A stretch of 64,000 nt of DNA. Source: Heterorhizobium halophytocola (lineage in GTDB: Bacteria > Pseudomonadota > Alphaproteobacteria > Rhizobiales > Rhizobiaceae). Every line of letters starts with the position of its first letter. Position 1 is the stretch's first letter. Below, piece by piece: positions 51,340 through 61,610 of this stretch. The notes beneath the pieces are model-generated. The model saw only the letters and a list, made by a program, of their open reading frames with translations. It did no database searches and was not told the origin of the DNA. The DNA lies in assembly GCF_017873095.1 (NCBI RefSeq), contig NZ_JAGGJU010000001.1, forward strand, positions 124,001 to 188,000, written 5' to 3'. The position numbers and the translations under genes are program-made.

Positions 51340-52107
51340 TCAACCCTTCGTGCTTGCCAGAAGGTCACGGGCGCCCTTCATCAGCGCGCCGACATCGCTG
51401 CCGATGCCGATCATGTCGACCCCGGCATCGACCGCCGCCGCGATCATCGCGGGATCGACGGTCATGATGCCGGCCGGCTTGCCGAGTGCCTTTATCCGCC
51501 GGATCGCGTCGATGGCGGCCTCGACCACCTCGGGGGCACCGGGTGTGCTTTTGAGGCCCATGTCGGCCGCCAGATCCGCCGGCCCGATGAACAGCACATC
51601 GACATCGGGCACGCTGGCGATCTCCTCAAGACTGGCAATCGCCGCCAGGCTTTCGATCTGCAGGATCAGGCAGATCTGGTCATCGGCCGTGTCGACATAG
51701 TCGGCAATCGCCCCGAAGCCGGTCGCCCGCGTCAAAGAGGCGCCGATGCCGCGCACGCCCCGCGGCGGATAGCGGCTGGCGCGGGCGAGATCTTCCGCGA
51801 CCGCAGCCGTCTCGACCATCGGGATCATCAGTGTCTGGCAGCCGAAATCGAGGGCCTGGCGGACAAGCCGCGGATCGGCGGCCGGCAGCCGGACGATCGG
51901 CTGCGCCGGACCGGCGGCCATCGCCTGCACCTGCGAGGCCAGGAGCGGGATATCGTTGGGGCCGTGTTCGCCGTCGATCAGCAGCCAGTCATAGCCGGTG
52001 CCGGCACAGAGCTCGGCGACATGCGGCGAGGCGAGCGCCACCCACAGGCCATAGAGCGGCCTGCCCTTGCCGAGTGCGGACTTGAAGCGGTTTTCGGGTG
52101 CAGGCAT
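51340..52107 (-). CDS. HpcH/HpaI-family aldolase
   Basis: The 255-residue class II aldolase has GLWVALASPHVAELCAGTGY, the catalytic loop LLIDGEHGPNDIPLLASQVQ (Glu/His), the PMVETAAVAEDLARASRYPP segment, and DVLFIGPADLAADMGL. It cleaves 4-hydroxy-2-oxo acids to pyruvate (or a similar oxo acid) plus an aldehyde. It sits downstream of a TRAP transporter on the same strand, suggesting that it acts on the imported acid or its product. ATG 52107 follows AGGAG. Confidence 0.88.
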   Translation of the reverse strand: MPAPENRFKSALGKGRPLYGLWVALASPHVAELCAGTGYDWLLIDGEHGPNDIPLLASQVQAMAAGPAQPIVRLPAADPRLVRQALDFGCQTLMIPMVETAAVAEDLARASRYPPRGVRGIGASLTRATGFGAIADYVDTADDQICLILQIESLAAIASLEEIASVPDVDVLFIGPADLAADMGLKSTPGAPEVVEAAIDAIRRIKALGKPAGIMTVDPAMIAAAVDAGVDMIGIGSDVGALMKGARDLLASTKG

Positions 52108-52222
52108 CGGCGGGTCTCCTCCTCGCAATCTCGCGCATGCAGCGTGACGATAGCCATTTGCCGGCCCGACGCAATGCGGCCGTGACGAATACGACCACTC
52201 CCAGAGCCCCTACTCCCGAGGC

Positions 52223-53548
52223 TCAGCCGGTGACCAGATGCGGCAGCCAGAGAGACAGGGCCGGAAAGGCAATCAGGATCGCAAGGCGCAGGATCTCGAC
52301 CAGGAAGAAGGGCATGACGCCGCGGAAGGTCTCGCGCATCGGCACATCCTTGGCAAGCGCCGAGATGACGAAGACGTTCATCCCGACCGGCGGGGTGATC
52401 AGCCCGAGTTCGACGACGATCAGGGCAAGCACGCCGAACCAGATCTTCACGTCGCCCGGATCCATGCCGAGATCGAGTTCGGCCACCACCGGCCAGAAGA
52501 ACGGCATGACCAGCAGGATCATCGACATCGAATCCATCAAACAGCCGAGGAAGATCAGCGCGATCAGCAGCACGATGACGATGCCCATCGGCGGCAGACC
52601 GGAATTGACCATCCAGCTGGCGGCCGCCTGCGGCACGCCGCCGCGCGACATGAAGATCTTCAGCAGTTCGGCACCGAACAGGATTAGGTAGATCATGCCG
52701 GAGGTCTTGGCGGTCTCCAGGATCGCCCAGCGATAGTCGGAGAGCTTCACGCCGCGGCGCAGCGTGCCGTAGATCGCCACCAGCGCGACGCCGATGGCGG
52801 CGGCCGGTGTCGGATTATAAAAGCCGGCATAGATGCCGCCGATCACCAGCACGAAGATCGCCAGCACCGGGATGACCGAAAGCGTCGCCGCCAGAAACTC
52901 GCCCTCGGGCAGCTTTTCCGCCGCGGGGCCGGCCTGCGGGTTGATCCGCACGAAGACGGCGATCGTCAGGATGAACAGGAGGACGGCGATCAGACCCGGG
53001 ATCAGGGCTGCGGCAAACATCGAGACGATATTGGCCTCGACGATGATCGCGTAGATGACCAGTACGACGGACGGCGGAATGAGGATGCCGAGCAGCCCGC
53101 CGGCGGCCAGCGAGCCGGTGGCGAGCGAACCGGAATAATTGTAGCGTTTGAGCTCCGGCAGGGCGACCTGCCCCATGGTCGTCGCGGTCGCCAGCGACGA
53201 GCCGCAGACCGCGCCGAAGCCGGCGCAGGCGGCAATCGCCGACATCGCCACCCCGCCGCGCATCCGCCCGAACCAGGCATTGGCGGCGCGGAACAGGTCC
53301 TGCGACAGCCCTGCCCTGGTGGCCAGATAGCCCATCAGCACGAACATCGGGATGACCGAGAGATCGTATTTGGAAAACTGGCTGTAGCCCAGCGTCTTCA
53401 ACTGGTTGAGGAAGATGGCCGGACCATTGAGCGAGATCGTGCCGACCGCGCCGATCAGGATCATCGCATAGGCGATCGGGACGCGCAGCCCGATCAGCAC
53501 GATGAGGGCGACAAGGCCTATCAGGCCGAGAAAGAGGCTGTGGTCCAT
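52223..53548 (-). CDS. TRAP transporter large permease (DctM type)
   Basis: The 441-residue protein has the many spans and motifs of DctM: GLRVPIAYAMILIGAVGTIS, SVIPMFVLMGYLATRAGLSQ, MSAIAACAGFGAVCGSSLAT and LGILIPPSVVLVIYAIIVEA. With the small subunit it forms the sodium-coupled channel. Its ATG overlaps the small-subunit stop by one base, so the two are translationally coupled. Confidence 0.94.
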   Translation of the reverse strand: MDHSLFLGLIGLVALIVLIGLRVPIAYAMILIGAVGTISLNGPAIFLNQLKTLGYSQFSKYDLSVIPMFVLMGYLATRAGLSQDLFRAANAWFGRMRGGVAMSAIAACAGFGAVCGSSLATATTMGQVALPELKRYNYSGSLATGSLAAGGLLGILIPPSVVLVIYAIIVEANIVSMFAAALIPGLIAVLLFILTIAVFVRINPQAGPAAEKLPEGEFLAATLSVIPVLAIFVLVIGGIYAGFYNPTPAAAIGVALVAIYGTLRRGVKLSDYRWAILETAKTSGMIYLILFGAELLKIFMSRGGVPQAAASWMVNSGLPPMGIVIVLLIALIFLGCLMDSMSMILLVMPFFWPVVAELDLGMDPGDVKIWFGVLALIVVELGLITPPVGMNVFVISALAKDVPMRETFRGVMPFFLVEILRLAILIAFPALSLWLPHLVTG

Positions 53549-54060
53549 TACGTCGTCACATGCTTGGAAGGGGATGCGGTCTGTCGGACATTGTCGATCA
53601 GTGACAGCACCGAGGCGATTGCCAGCAGCACCAGCGAAACGATGATCGGGATGAAGGCATAACCGATCTTGATCGAGAGAATCGCCGTCTGGTAGCCGTA
53701 GTCGAACTGGTTTTCCATCCCCGCCCAGGTGCGCCAGACCATGACGACGGCAAAGACCAGCGCCAGCAACGAGGCGATGAGTCCGAGTATGCCAAGCGCC
53801 CGGGAGCCAAGGCCGCTGGTGAAGATGTCGGCCGTCACATTGGCGTCGGTCATCTGGCAATAGGGCAGGAAGGCAAAGACGGCGACGGCGATGCCGAGTT
53901 CGGTCAGCTCGAAATCACCCGGCAACGGCGCCCCGAAGGCGCCCATCACGACGCTTGCCGTCTGCATGGCGACCACGGCCAGAAGCACCACGCCGCCGCA
54001 CAGCGCCCAGCCGACGATCACGGCACGGACGAGGCCTTCCAGCCCCGTCCGCTTCGACAT
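53548..54060 (-). CDS. TRAP transporter small permease (DctQ type)
   Basis: The 170-residue protein has four spans (AVIVGWALCGGVVLLAVVAM, then ELGIAVAVFAFLPYCQMTDA, LGLIASLLALVFAVVMVWRT and IIVSLVLLAIASVLSLI) and the DctQ motif DFELTELGIAVAVFAFLPYC. ATG 54060 is preferred because GAGGA lies eight bases upstream; an alternative ATG at 54078 would add six residues and start 6 bases after the binding-protein stop. Confidence 0.9.
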   Translation of the reverse strand: MSKRTGLEGLVRAVIVGWALCGGVVLLAVVAMQTASVVMGAFGAPLPGDFELTELGIAVAVFAFLPYCQMTDANVTADIFTSGLGSRALGILGLIASLLALVFAVVMVWRTWAGMENQFDYGYQTAILSIKIGYAFIPIIVSLVLLAIASVLSLIDNVRQTASPSKHVTT

Positions 54061-54084
54061 TGTCGTTTCCTCAGCCATCCGCTC

Positions 54085-55119
54085 TCACTTCGACGCGTGG
54101 GACGCGATCAGTTCGCGGGCCTTCTTGACGAGCATGTCGCCATCGATGCCCTTGCCCTTCACGTCGGCAACCCAGCGGTCGACAACCGGATCGAGCTTGG
54201 CCTTGAAGGCATCGGTCTCTTCCGGGGTCAGCTCGATATGCGTGTTGCCGGCGTCGGTCGCGACCTTGATGCCGTTATTGTCGATATTGCGCCAGATCTC
54301 GCCGACCTTCTTCACCCAGTCCTCGTTCGAGGCATCGGTGAACGCCTTCTGCACGTCTTCCGGCAGTCCATTCCAGCGGTCGAGATTCATCGACACCTGG
54401 AAGGTCGTGTTGCCGAAGCGCGTCATGTCGGCGCCCTCGATCTGGTATTTCGTCTGGTCCTGCAGGCTGAGCGCCGGGATGATCTCCCAGGGGATCAACG
54501 CACCGTCGACCACGCCCTTGGACAGCGCCTGCGGCAGGTCCGGCACCGGCATGGCGGCCGGCGAGGCGCCGAGCGCCTCGATCACCCAGGCGCCGGTGCG
54601 GGTCGGAATGCGCATCTTCTTGCCGGCGAGATCCTCCGGCTTGCGTACCTCGGCCGAAGCCATCTGGATCGCCTGACCGGCATGGACATGCAGGAAGAGG
54701 ACCTTCAGGCCCTTGTAGTCGTCGGCCAGATACTCGTCGAACATGTCGCGCATGGCGAGATCGGTGGCGGTGATGTCATTGGTGTGGATGAACGGCAGTT
54801 CGAACACTTCGGTGCGCGGAAACAGGCCCGGCGTATAGCCGTTGACCGTCCAGATCAGGTCGACGACGCCGTCGCGCGCCTGGGCGACGAGCTCCGGCGG
54901 CGCGCCGCCGAGCGACATCGACGGATAGATCTCGATCTTCACCTTGCCGCCGCTGTTTTCCTCCACGGCCTTGGCCCAGGGCTCCAGCATCTGGGTCTGG
55001 GCCGGCGCCTTGGGCCCGAGAAAATGGTGCAGCTTGAAGGTGAATTCCTGTGCGGCAGCCACACCCGACATCAGTGTTGCGATGGCGCCTGCCAGTATAG
55101 CGGTCTTGACCAGTTTCAT
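54085..55119 (-). CDS. TRAP transporter binding protein (DctP type)
   Basis: The 344-residue periplasmic protein has a signal peptide (MKLVKTAILAGAIATLMSGV, AAAQ-EF) and the DctP fold: FKLHHFLGPKAPAQTQMLEP, GGAPPELVAQARDGVVDLIW, RIPTRTGAWVIEALGASPAA with the carboxylate-binding Arg, and FQVSMNLDRWNGLP. It should bind an organic acid. ATG 55119 follows GGGAGGG. First gene of the operon dctP-dctQ-dctM-aldolase, next to a divergent IclR regulator. Confidence 0.93.
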   Translation of the reverse strand: MKLVKTAILAGAIATLMSGVAAAQEFTFKLHHFLGPKAPAQTQMLEPWAKAVEENSGGKVKIEIYPSMSLGGAPPELVAQARDGVVDLIWTVNGYTPGLFPRTEVFELPFIHTNDITATDLAMRDMFDEYLADDYKGLKVLFLHVHAGQAIQMASAEVRKPEDLAGKKMRIPTRTGAWVIEALGASPAAMPVPDLPQALSKGVVDGALIPWEIIPALSLQDQTKYQIEGADMTRFGNTTFQVSMNLDRWNGLPEDVQKAFTDASNEDWVKKVGEIWRNIDNNGIKVATDAGNTHIELTPEETDAFKAKLDPVVDRWVADVKGKGIDGDMLVKKARELIASHASK

Positions 55120-55302
55120 GTTGTTCCCTCCCTTTGGAATAGTTGCCGGAGCCACCTTAAGGTGTTTACCGCAAAAGTCAGCGTATCCGGCACAATCTCA
55201 CGAAAATATAAGCACTTGCCGATACAGATCCCAGGCCGGCTTCACCTCCTCCAATAGGCTGAACCGACGGGACCGTGAATGGGGCTCCTCTTCCCCGACA
55301 CC

Positions 55303-55331
55303 TTGACATTTCACATAGTGATATCTTAATC
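55303..55331 (+). promoter_or_regulatory. Promoter of the IclR gene with embedded dyad
   Basis: TTGACA (55303-55308), 17 bases, then TTAATC (55326-55331) resembles a sigma-70 promoter for the regulator gene. TCAC-ATA-GTGA (55311-55321) is a short dyad between the two boxes, a position suited to repressor binding. The gap 55120-55413 between the divergent operons has no gene. Confidence 0.45.
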
Positions 55332-55413
55332 TCAAATAATATTACATTGTCTGTATGGAGCGTCAAGCGCCGCCTGTCGGTCGGCGACACCTCCGCAACC
55401 GTGGCGCGAAATC

Positions 55414-56163
55414 ATGGTAACCCCGTTGAACAACTCGGTGATGAAGGCCTTTGCCATCCTCGATCTGCTCGACGACAGCCGCCAGCAGATCAGCGCCCGG
55501 GACGTCGCAGACCTCGTGGGTCTGAATGCCGTTACCGCCCACCGTTTCCTGAAGACGCTGACGGCTACAGGCGTGCTCGTCTCGCCGAAAAAAGGGGTTT
55601 TCCGGCTGGGCAACAAGCTTGTGGATTACGGCGAACGGGCCAAGAGCTTCCGCAAGCTCGCCGTCGAGATCCAGCCCTTCCTCAATCGCCTAGCCGACGA
55701 GACCGGCGAGAGCGCGATGGCGACCACCTTCGACGGAACGATGATCACCTGCATCGCGGCCGCCCATTCGGACAAGACCTTCCTCTATAACGCCCGCGTC
55801 GGCGCGCGCATGGAGGCCTATGCGACGGCCAACGGCAAGCTCTGGCTGGCGTTCAGCGATCCCTCGGCCTGGAAGAGCTATCTTGCGGCAACCGACCTGT
55901 CGCCGTTTTCACAGAATACGATCGTCGATCCGGTCCGCCTGCAGGAGGAGCTGGACGAGATCCGCGTGCAGGGCATCGCCTTCAACCGGGCCGAGCGGGA
56001 AGACAGTGTGGCGGCGATCGCCATCCCCATCCTGACCGCCGACGGACGCATGATTGCCGGGATGTCGGTCTATGGCCCGACGTCGCATTTCACCGAGGAT
56101 ACCATCCGCAGCGTCCGCTCGAGGCTGGCCAAAACCCATGCCGATATCGTCAGCATCCTTTGA
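55414..56163 (+). CDS. IclR-family transcriptional regulator
   Basis: The 249-residue regulator has an N-terminal winged helix (NNSVMKAFAILDLLDDSRQQ, ARDVADLVGLNAVTAHRFLK, then the LKTLTATGVLV wing) and the IclR effector domain (GESAMATTFDGTMITCIAAA, RVGARMEAYATANGKLWLAF, and RVQGIAFNRAEREDSVAAIA). It is divergent from the TRAP transporter and aldolase genes and probably controls them in response to the acid they handle. Confidence 0.9.
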   Translation: MVTPLNNSVMKAFAILDLLDDSRQQISARDVADLVGLNAVTAHRFLKTLTATGVLVSPKKGVFRLGNKLVDYGERAKSFRKLAVEIQPFLNRLADETGESAMATTFDGTMITCIAAAHSDKTFLYNARVGARMEAYATANGKLWLAFSDPSAWKSYLAATDLSPFSQNTIVDPVRLQEELDEIRVQGIAFNRAEREDSVAAIAIPILTADGRMIAGMSVYGPTSHFTEDTIRSVRSRLAKTHADIVSIL

Positions 56164-56232
56164 CGGCACGCGCGTCTTGCGCGCATTGACACCTGTGAGT
56201 GTGCTGGCTACTCGTTGGACGAAGAGGTGATC

Positions 56233-57186
56233 ATGGCACGACGGGTTGGCAGTAGCGGACGCTTGGACGACGCGGCACGCGCCGGCTGGCTATACTATGT
56301 TGCGGGCCGGACCCAGGACGAAATCGCAGCCGCCATGGGCATTTCCCGCCAGAGTGCGCAGCGCCTGGTGTCGCTTGCCGTCGCCGAAAAGCTGGTCAAG
56401 GTGCGCCTCGACCATCCGATTGCCGAATGCATGGAACTGGCCCAGGCGGTGAAGCAGAAATACGATCTGCGTCAGGTCGAAGTGGTGCCGAGCGACCCGG
56501 GATCGGAAACCGGCAATGCCGGCATAGCAGAAGCCGGCGCCGTCGAACTGGAGCGCTGGCTGAAGAAGACCGACCCGATGATCGTCGCGATCGGCACGGG
56601 GCGAACGCTGCGCGCCATCATCGACCAGCTCTCGCCGATGGAATGTCCCCAGCACCGGATCGTCTCGCTCACCGGCAATATCAGCCCCGACGGTTCCGCC
56701 GCCTATTATAACGTCATCTTCTCGATGGCCGATGCGATCAAGGCGCAGCATTTTCCGATGCCGATGCCGGTCATCGTCTCGTCCAGGGCCGAGCGCGACC
56801 TGCTGCACCAGCAGGCGCTGGTGCGCCCGACCATCGCCCTCGGCGCCAAGGCCGATGTCACCTTTGTCGGCATCGGCGAGTTCAACGCCCGCGCGCCGCT
56901 GATGCTCGACGGCTTCCTGAAACCCGAGGAAATCGAGATCCTGAGCGAGGCCGGCGTCGTCGGCGAAATCTGCGGCTGGATGTTCGACGAGGACGGCAAT
57001 CTGGTCGAAAGCCCGGTCAAGGAGCGGATCGCCAGTCTGCCGCTTCCCTCGCGCGAGACGTCCTGCGTCTTCGGCCTGGCCAGGGGCCGGCGCAAGCACG
57101 CGGCAATCCGCGCGGCGGTACGGGGTCAGCAGATCAATGCGCTGATCACCGACGAGGATGCGGCGCGTTTTCTGCTCGAAAACTGA
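56233..57186 (+). CDS. SorC/DeoR-type sugar-binding regulator (SmoC-like)
   Basis: The 317-residue regulator has an N-terminal helix-turn-helix (RAGWLYYVAGRTQDEIAAAM, GISRQSAQRLVSLAVAEKLV) and a C-terminal sugar-binding domain (VAIGTGRTLRAIIDQLSPME, ADVTFVGIGEFNARAPLMLD) related to phosphosugar isomerases. It lies just upstream of the sorbitol/mannitol operon and should control it, as SmoC does in rhizobia. ATG 56233 has GAGG seven bases upstream. Confidence 0.88.
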   Translation: MARRVGSSGRLDDAARAGWLYYVAGRTQDEIAAAMGISRQSAQRLVSLAVAEKLVKVRLDHPIAECMELAQAVKQKYDLRQVEVVPSDPGSETGNAGIAEAGAVELERWLKKTDPMIVAIGTGRTLRAIIDQLSPMECPQHRIVSLTGNISPDGSAAYYNVIFSMADAIKAQHFPMPMPVIVSSRAERDLLHQQALVRPTIALGAKADVTFVGIGEFNARAPLMLDGFLKPEEIEILSEAGVVGEICGWMFDEDGNLVESPVKERIASLPLPSRETSCVFGLARGRRKHAAIRAAVRGQQINALITDEDAARFLLEN

Positions 57187-57283
57187 CCCTAAAATAGATT
57201 TTTTATTGATAACTTTCATGGGCTTGCGGTCGCCTTTCGGCACTGCAACACGGAATCCGCATTGACTTTGCGATCTACAAAAG

Positions 57284-57316
57284 TGAGTAATTGCCCATGA
57301 GCAAAGCGATTGCTCA
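57284..57316. promoter_or_regulatory. Probable operator of the smo operon
   Basis: TGAGCAA-N5-TTGCTCA (57298-57316) is a perfect dyad, and a related half-site TGAGTAA lies at 57284. A TTGACT (57262) upstream could be the -35 box. The array ends 21 bases before the smoE ATG, a good place for repression by the SorC-type regulator. Confidence 0.55.
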
Positions 57317-57337
57317 TTTCTCTTCTGGGAGGAAGTT

Positions 57338-58651
57338 ATGACTTTCAAGACAATTCTGCTGGGCGCGTGCTCGGTATTGGCCCTGGCTGGTGTAGCCTCG
57401 GCTGAAACACTCACCATCGCCACCGTCAACAATGGCGACATGATCCGGATGCAGAAGCTGACGGATGACTTCAAGAAATCCAACCCCGACATCGATCTCG
57501 AATGGGTCACGCTGGAAGAAAACGTCCTGCGCCAGAAGGTCACGACCGACATCGCCACCAAGGGTGGACAGTATGACGTTCTGACCATCGGCACCTATGA
57601 AGTTCCGATCTGGGCCAAGCAGGGCTGGCTCGTGCCGCTCGACAAGCTCGGCGACGACTATGATGTCGACGACCTTCTGCCGGCCATCCGTTCGGGTCTG
57701 ACCCAGGACGACAAGCTCTATGCGGCACCGTTCTACGGCGAAAGCTCGATGATCATGTACCGCAAGGACCTGATGGAAAAGGCGGGGCTGACCATGCCCG
57801 ACAAGCCGACCTGGTCCTTCATTGCCGATGCCGCCAAGAAGATGACGGACAAGGACAATGAAGTCTACGGCATCTGCCTGCGCGGCAAGGCCGGCTGGGG
57901 CGAGAACATGGCATTCCTCACCGCCATGTCCAACTCGATGGGCGCACGCTGGTTCGACGAAAACTGGAAGCCCCAGTTCGATCAGCCGGAGTGGAAGGAC
58001 ACGCTCGAAACCTATGTCAACATGATGAAGGAATCGGGTCCTCCCGGCGCTTCGTCCAACGGTTTCAACGAAAACCTCGCTCTGTTCCAGACCGGCAAAT
58101 GCGGCATGTGGATCGACGCGACCGTGGCTGCGTCCTTCGTGACCAACCCGGCCGATTCCAAGGTCGCCGACAAGGTCGGCTTTGCGCTCGCTCCCCACAA
58201 GGACGGCGTAGAGAAGAACGGCAACTGGCTCTGGGCCTGGAACCTCGCCATCCCGGCAGGCTCCAAGAAGGTCGATGCTGCCGAGAAGTTCATCTCCTGG
58301 GCAACCTCGAAGCACTACAGCGAACTGGTTGCCGAGAAGGATGGCTGGGCCAACGTACCTCCGGGCACCCGTACTTCGCTGTACGAAAACCCGAAATACC
58401 AGGAAGCCGCTCCCTTCGCCAAGATGACGCTCGACAGCATCAACTCGGCGGATCCGAAGAACCCGACGGTCAAGCCGGTCCCCTATACGGGCGTCCAGTT
58501 CGTCGCGATCCCGGAATTCCAGGGCATCGGTACGGCCGTGGGCCAGCAGTTCTCCGCAGCGCTTGCCGGCCAGGTTTCGGTCGACCAGGCTCTCCAGAAC
58601 GCACAGTCGCTCACCACGCGTGAGATGACCAAGGGCGGTTACATCAAGTAA
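57338..58651 (+). CDS. smoE: Sorbitol/mannitol ABC transporter, binding protein SmoE
   Basis: The 437-residue periplasmic protein has a signal peptide (MTFKTILLGACSVLALAGVA, SA-ETL) and the family-1 sugar-binding fold: MQKLTDDFKKSNPDIDLEWV, VLTIGTYEVPIWAKQGWLVP, LYAAPFYGESSMIMYRKDLM, and FQTGKCGMWIDATVAASFV. Similarity of gene order to rhizobial smoEFGK-smoS-mtlK supports polyol (sorbitol, mannitol) binding. ATG 57338 follows GGGAGGAAG. Confidence 0.92.
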   Translation: MTFKTILLGACSVLALAGVASAETLTIATVNNGDMIRMQKLTDDFKKSNPDIDLEWVTLEENVLRQKVTTDIATKGGQYDVLTIGTYEVPIWAKQGWLVPLDKLGDDYDVDDLLPAIRSGLTQDDKLYAAPFYGESSMIMYRKDLMEKAGLTMPDKPTWSFIADAAKKMTDKDNEVYGICLRGKAGWGENMAFLTAMSNSMGARWFDENWKPQFDQPEWKDTLETYVNMMKESGPPGASSNGFNENLALFQTGKCGMWIDATVAASFVTNPADSKVADKVGFALAPHKDGVEKNGNWLWAWNLAIPAGSKKVDAAEKFISWATSKHYSELVAEKDGWANVPPGTRTSLYENPKYQEAAPFAKMTLDSINSADPKNPTVKPVPYTGVQFVAIPEFQGIGTAVGQQFSAALAGQVSVDQALQNAQSLTTREMTKGGYIK

Positions 58652-58671
58652 TAATCCTCCTCAGATAAGGC

Positions 58672-58697
58672 ACAGGGAAGCTTAAACCCTTCCCTGT
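58672..58697 (+). other. Intercistronic hairpin between smoE and smoF
   Basis: ACAGGGAAG / CTTCCCTGT is a perfect nine-pair stem with an eight-base loop, 20 bases after the smoE stop. No T-run follows. Such hairpins often protect binding-protein mRNA so that it outnumbers permease mRNA. The rest of the gap to 58885 holds no gene. Confidence 0.5.
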
Positions 58698-58884
58698 CCC
58701 AACTGGGGCGGACGCCGGCCCGCCCGAACGCGAACAGCCGACGACCGCCCCATTTTCTTTTTTGCAGTATTCAAAAGGCCGGATCGGCTGCGGTGCCGGG
58801 AAGGTGCAAGGGTCGCCTGTTTTGTCCGCGACCTCGCGCAAACCGCGGCCTCATCAACAGCTGATGGCGAAAGGCGCAGTCCCT

Positions 58885-59757
58885 ATGGCGACCACCCACA
58901 CACATTCTGCGGCACGTCTGATGATGGCACCGTCCGTGCTTCTGCTACTGGCATGGATGATCGTGCCCCTGGCGATGACGATCTATTTCTCGTTCCTGCG
59001 ATACAATCTGCTGATGCCCGGCATGGAAGAATTTGCCGGCTTCACGAACTACAAGTACTTCCTGACCGATCCGGCCTTCTTCGCCGCTCTGAAGAACACG
59101 CTGATCCTGGTGGGCTCCGTGCTCGCCATCACCGTGATCGGCGGCATTGCCCTCGCCCTGCTGCTCGACCAGCCGATGTTCGGCCAGGGTATTGTGCGTA
59201 TTCTCGTCATAGCGCCCTTCTTCATCATGCCGACCGTGTCGGCGCTGGTGTGGAAGAACATGCTGATGAACCCGGTCAACGGGCTGTTTGCCTGGATCGC
59301 CAAATCGCTGGGCATGCAGCCGATCGACTGGCTCGCCACGGCGCCGCTGACCTCGATCATCATCATCGTTGCCTGGCAGTGGCTGCCATTTGCCACGCTG
59401 ATCATCTTCACCGCGCTGCAGTCGCTCGATGAGGAGCAGAAGGAAGCCTCCGAAATGGATGGCGCCGGGCCGATCTCCAAGCTGGTCTACATCATCCTGC
59501 CGCATCTTTCGCGTGCGATGACCGTGGTCGTGCTGATCGAGACCATCTTCCTGCTCTCCGTCTTTGCCGAAATCCTCGTCACCACCAATGGCGGTCCCGG
59601 CACGCAGAGCACCAATCTAACCTATCTGATCTACGCCCAGGCCCTGTTGCAGTTCGACGTGGGTGGCGCATCGGCAGGCGGTATCGTCGCCGTCATTCTC
59701 GCCAACATCGTCGCCTTCTTCCTCATCCGCCTGATCGGCAAGAATCTGGAGAGCTGA
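58885..59757 (+). CDS. smoF: Polyol ABC transporter permease SmoF
   Basis: The 290-residue permease begins with a short polar part and six spans (APSVLLLLAWMIVPLAMTIY and others). The coupling loop is EASEMDGAGPISKLVYIILP, with the EAA pattern of MalF-like sugar permeases. ATG 58885 is preferred: AAAGG lies 10 bases upstream, while an ATG at 58864 lacks a site and a still earlier frame is without homology. Confidence 0.92.
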   Translation: MATTHTHSAARLMMAPSVLLLLAWMIVPLAMTIYFSFLRYNLLMPGMEEFAGFTNYKYFLTDPAFFAALKNTLILVGSVLAITVIGGIALALLLDQPMFGQGIVRILVIAPFFIMPTVSALVWKNMLMNPVNGLFAWIAKSLGMQPIDWLATAPLTSIIIIVAWQWLPFATLIIFTALQSLDEEQKEASEMDGAGPISKLVYIILPHLSRAMTVVVLIETIFLLSVFAEILVTTNGGPGTQSTNLTYLIYAQALLQFDVGGASAGGIVAVILANIVAFFLIRLIGKNLES

Positions 59758-59760
59758 ACC

Positions 59761-60600
59761 ATGGCACGCGCAATCTCAACCCGCAGAAAGGTCGTATGGA
59801 CCGGTCTCGCCTGGCTCATCGGTTTCCTGATCTTCTTCCCGATCCTCTGGACGTTCCTGACCAGCTTCAAGACCGAGGGCGAGGCGATTGCCTCTCCCCC
59901 CTCCTTCCTGTTCTTCCGCTGGACGCTGGAAAACTATCACGACATCCTGACCAGCACCCGTGGCGAGACCTATTTTCATTACTTCATGAACTCGGTCATC
60001 ATCTCGGTCGGCTCGACCGTCTGCGGCCTGATCATCGCGATTCCGGCAGCCTGGGCCATGGCGTTTTCGCCGACCAAGCACACCAAGGACGTGCTGATGT
60101 GGATGCTGTCGACCAAGATGCTGCCGCCGGTCGGCGTTCTGGTGCCGCTCTACATCATCTTCCGGGACCTCGGCCTGCTCGACAGCCGGATCGGACTGGT
60201 GATCGTGCTCACCCTGATCAACCTGCCGATCATCGTCTGGATGCTCTACACCTACTTCAAGGAAATCCCCGGCGAGATCCTCGAGGCGGCCCGCATGGAC
60301 GGTGCATCGCTGATGAAGGAAATCATCTACGTCCTTACCCCGATGGCCGTTCCCGGCATTGCCTCGACGCTTCTGCTGAACGTCATCCTGGCCTGGAACG
60401 AAGCCTTCTGGACGCTCAACCTGACGACCTCGAAAGCGGCTCCGCTGACGGCGTTCATTGCCTCCTACTCCAGCCCCGAAGGCCTGTTCTATGCCAAGCT
60501 CTCGGCGGCATCGACCATGGCAATTGCCCCGATCGTCATTCTCGGCTGGTTCAGCCAAAAGCAACTCGTACGCGGCCTCACATTCGGCGCTGTTAAGTAA
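59761..60600 (+). CDS. smoG: Polyol ABC transporter permease SmoG
   Basis: The 279-residue MalG-like permease has six spans and the loop [20 protein letters not shown], with [20 protein letters not shown] at the N terminus typical of the family. It begins 4 bases after smoF and ends 11 bases before smoK, so it is part of the operon. Confidence 0.93.
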   Translation: MARAISTRRKVVWTGLAWLIGFLIFFPILWTFLTSFKTEGEAIASPPSFLFFRWTLENYHDILTSTRGETYFHYFMNSVIISVGSTVCGLIIAIPAAWAMAFSPTKHTKDVLMWMLSTKMLPPVGVLVPLYIIFRDLGLLDSRIGLVIVLTLINLPIIVWMLYTYFKEIPGEILEAARMDGASLMKEIIYVLTPMAVPGIASTLLLNVILAWNEAFWTLNLTTSKAAPLTAFIASYSSPEGLFYAKLSAASTMAIAPIVILGWFSQKQLVRGLTFGAVK

Positions 60601-60611
60601 GGAAAACGACA

Positions 60612-61606
<995 letters not shown>

Positions 61607-61610
<4 letters not shown>

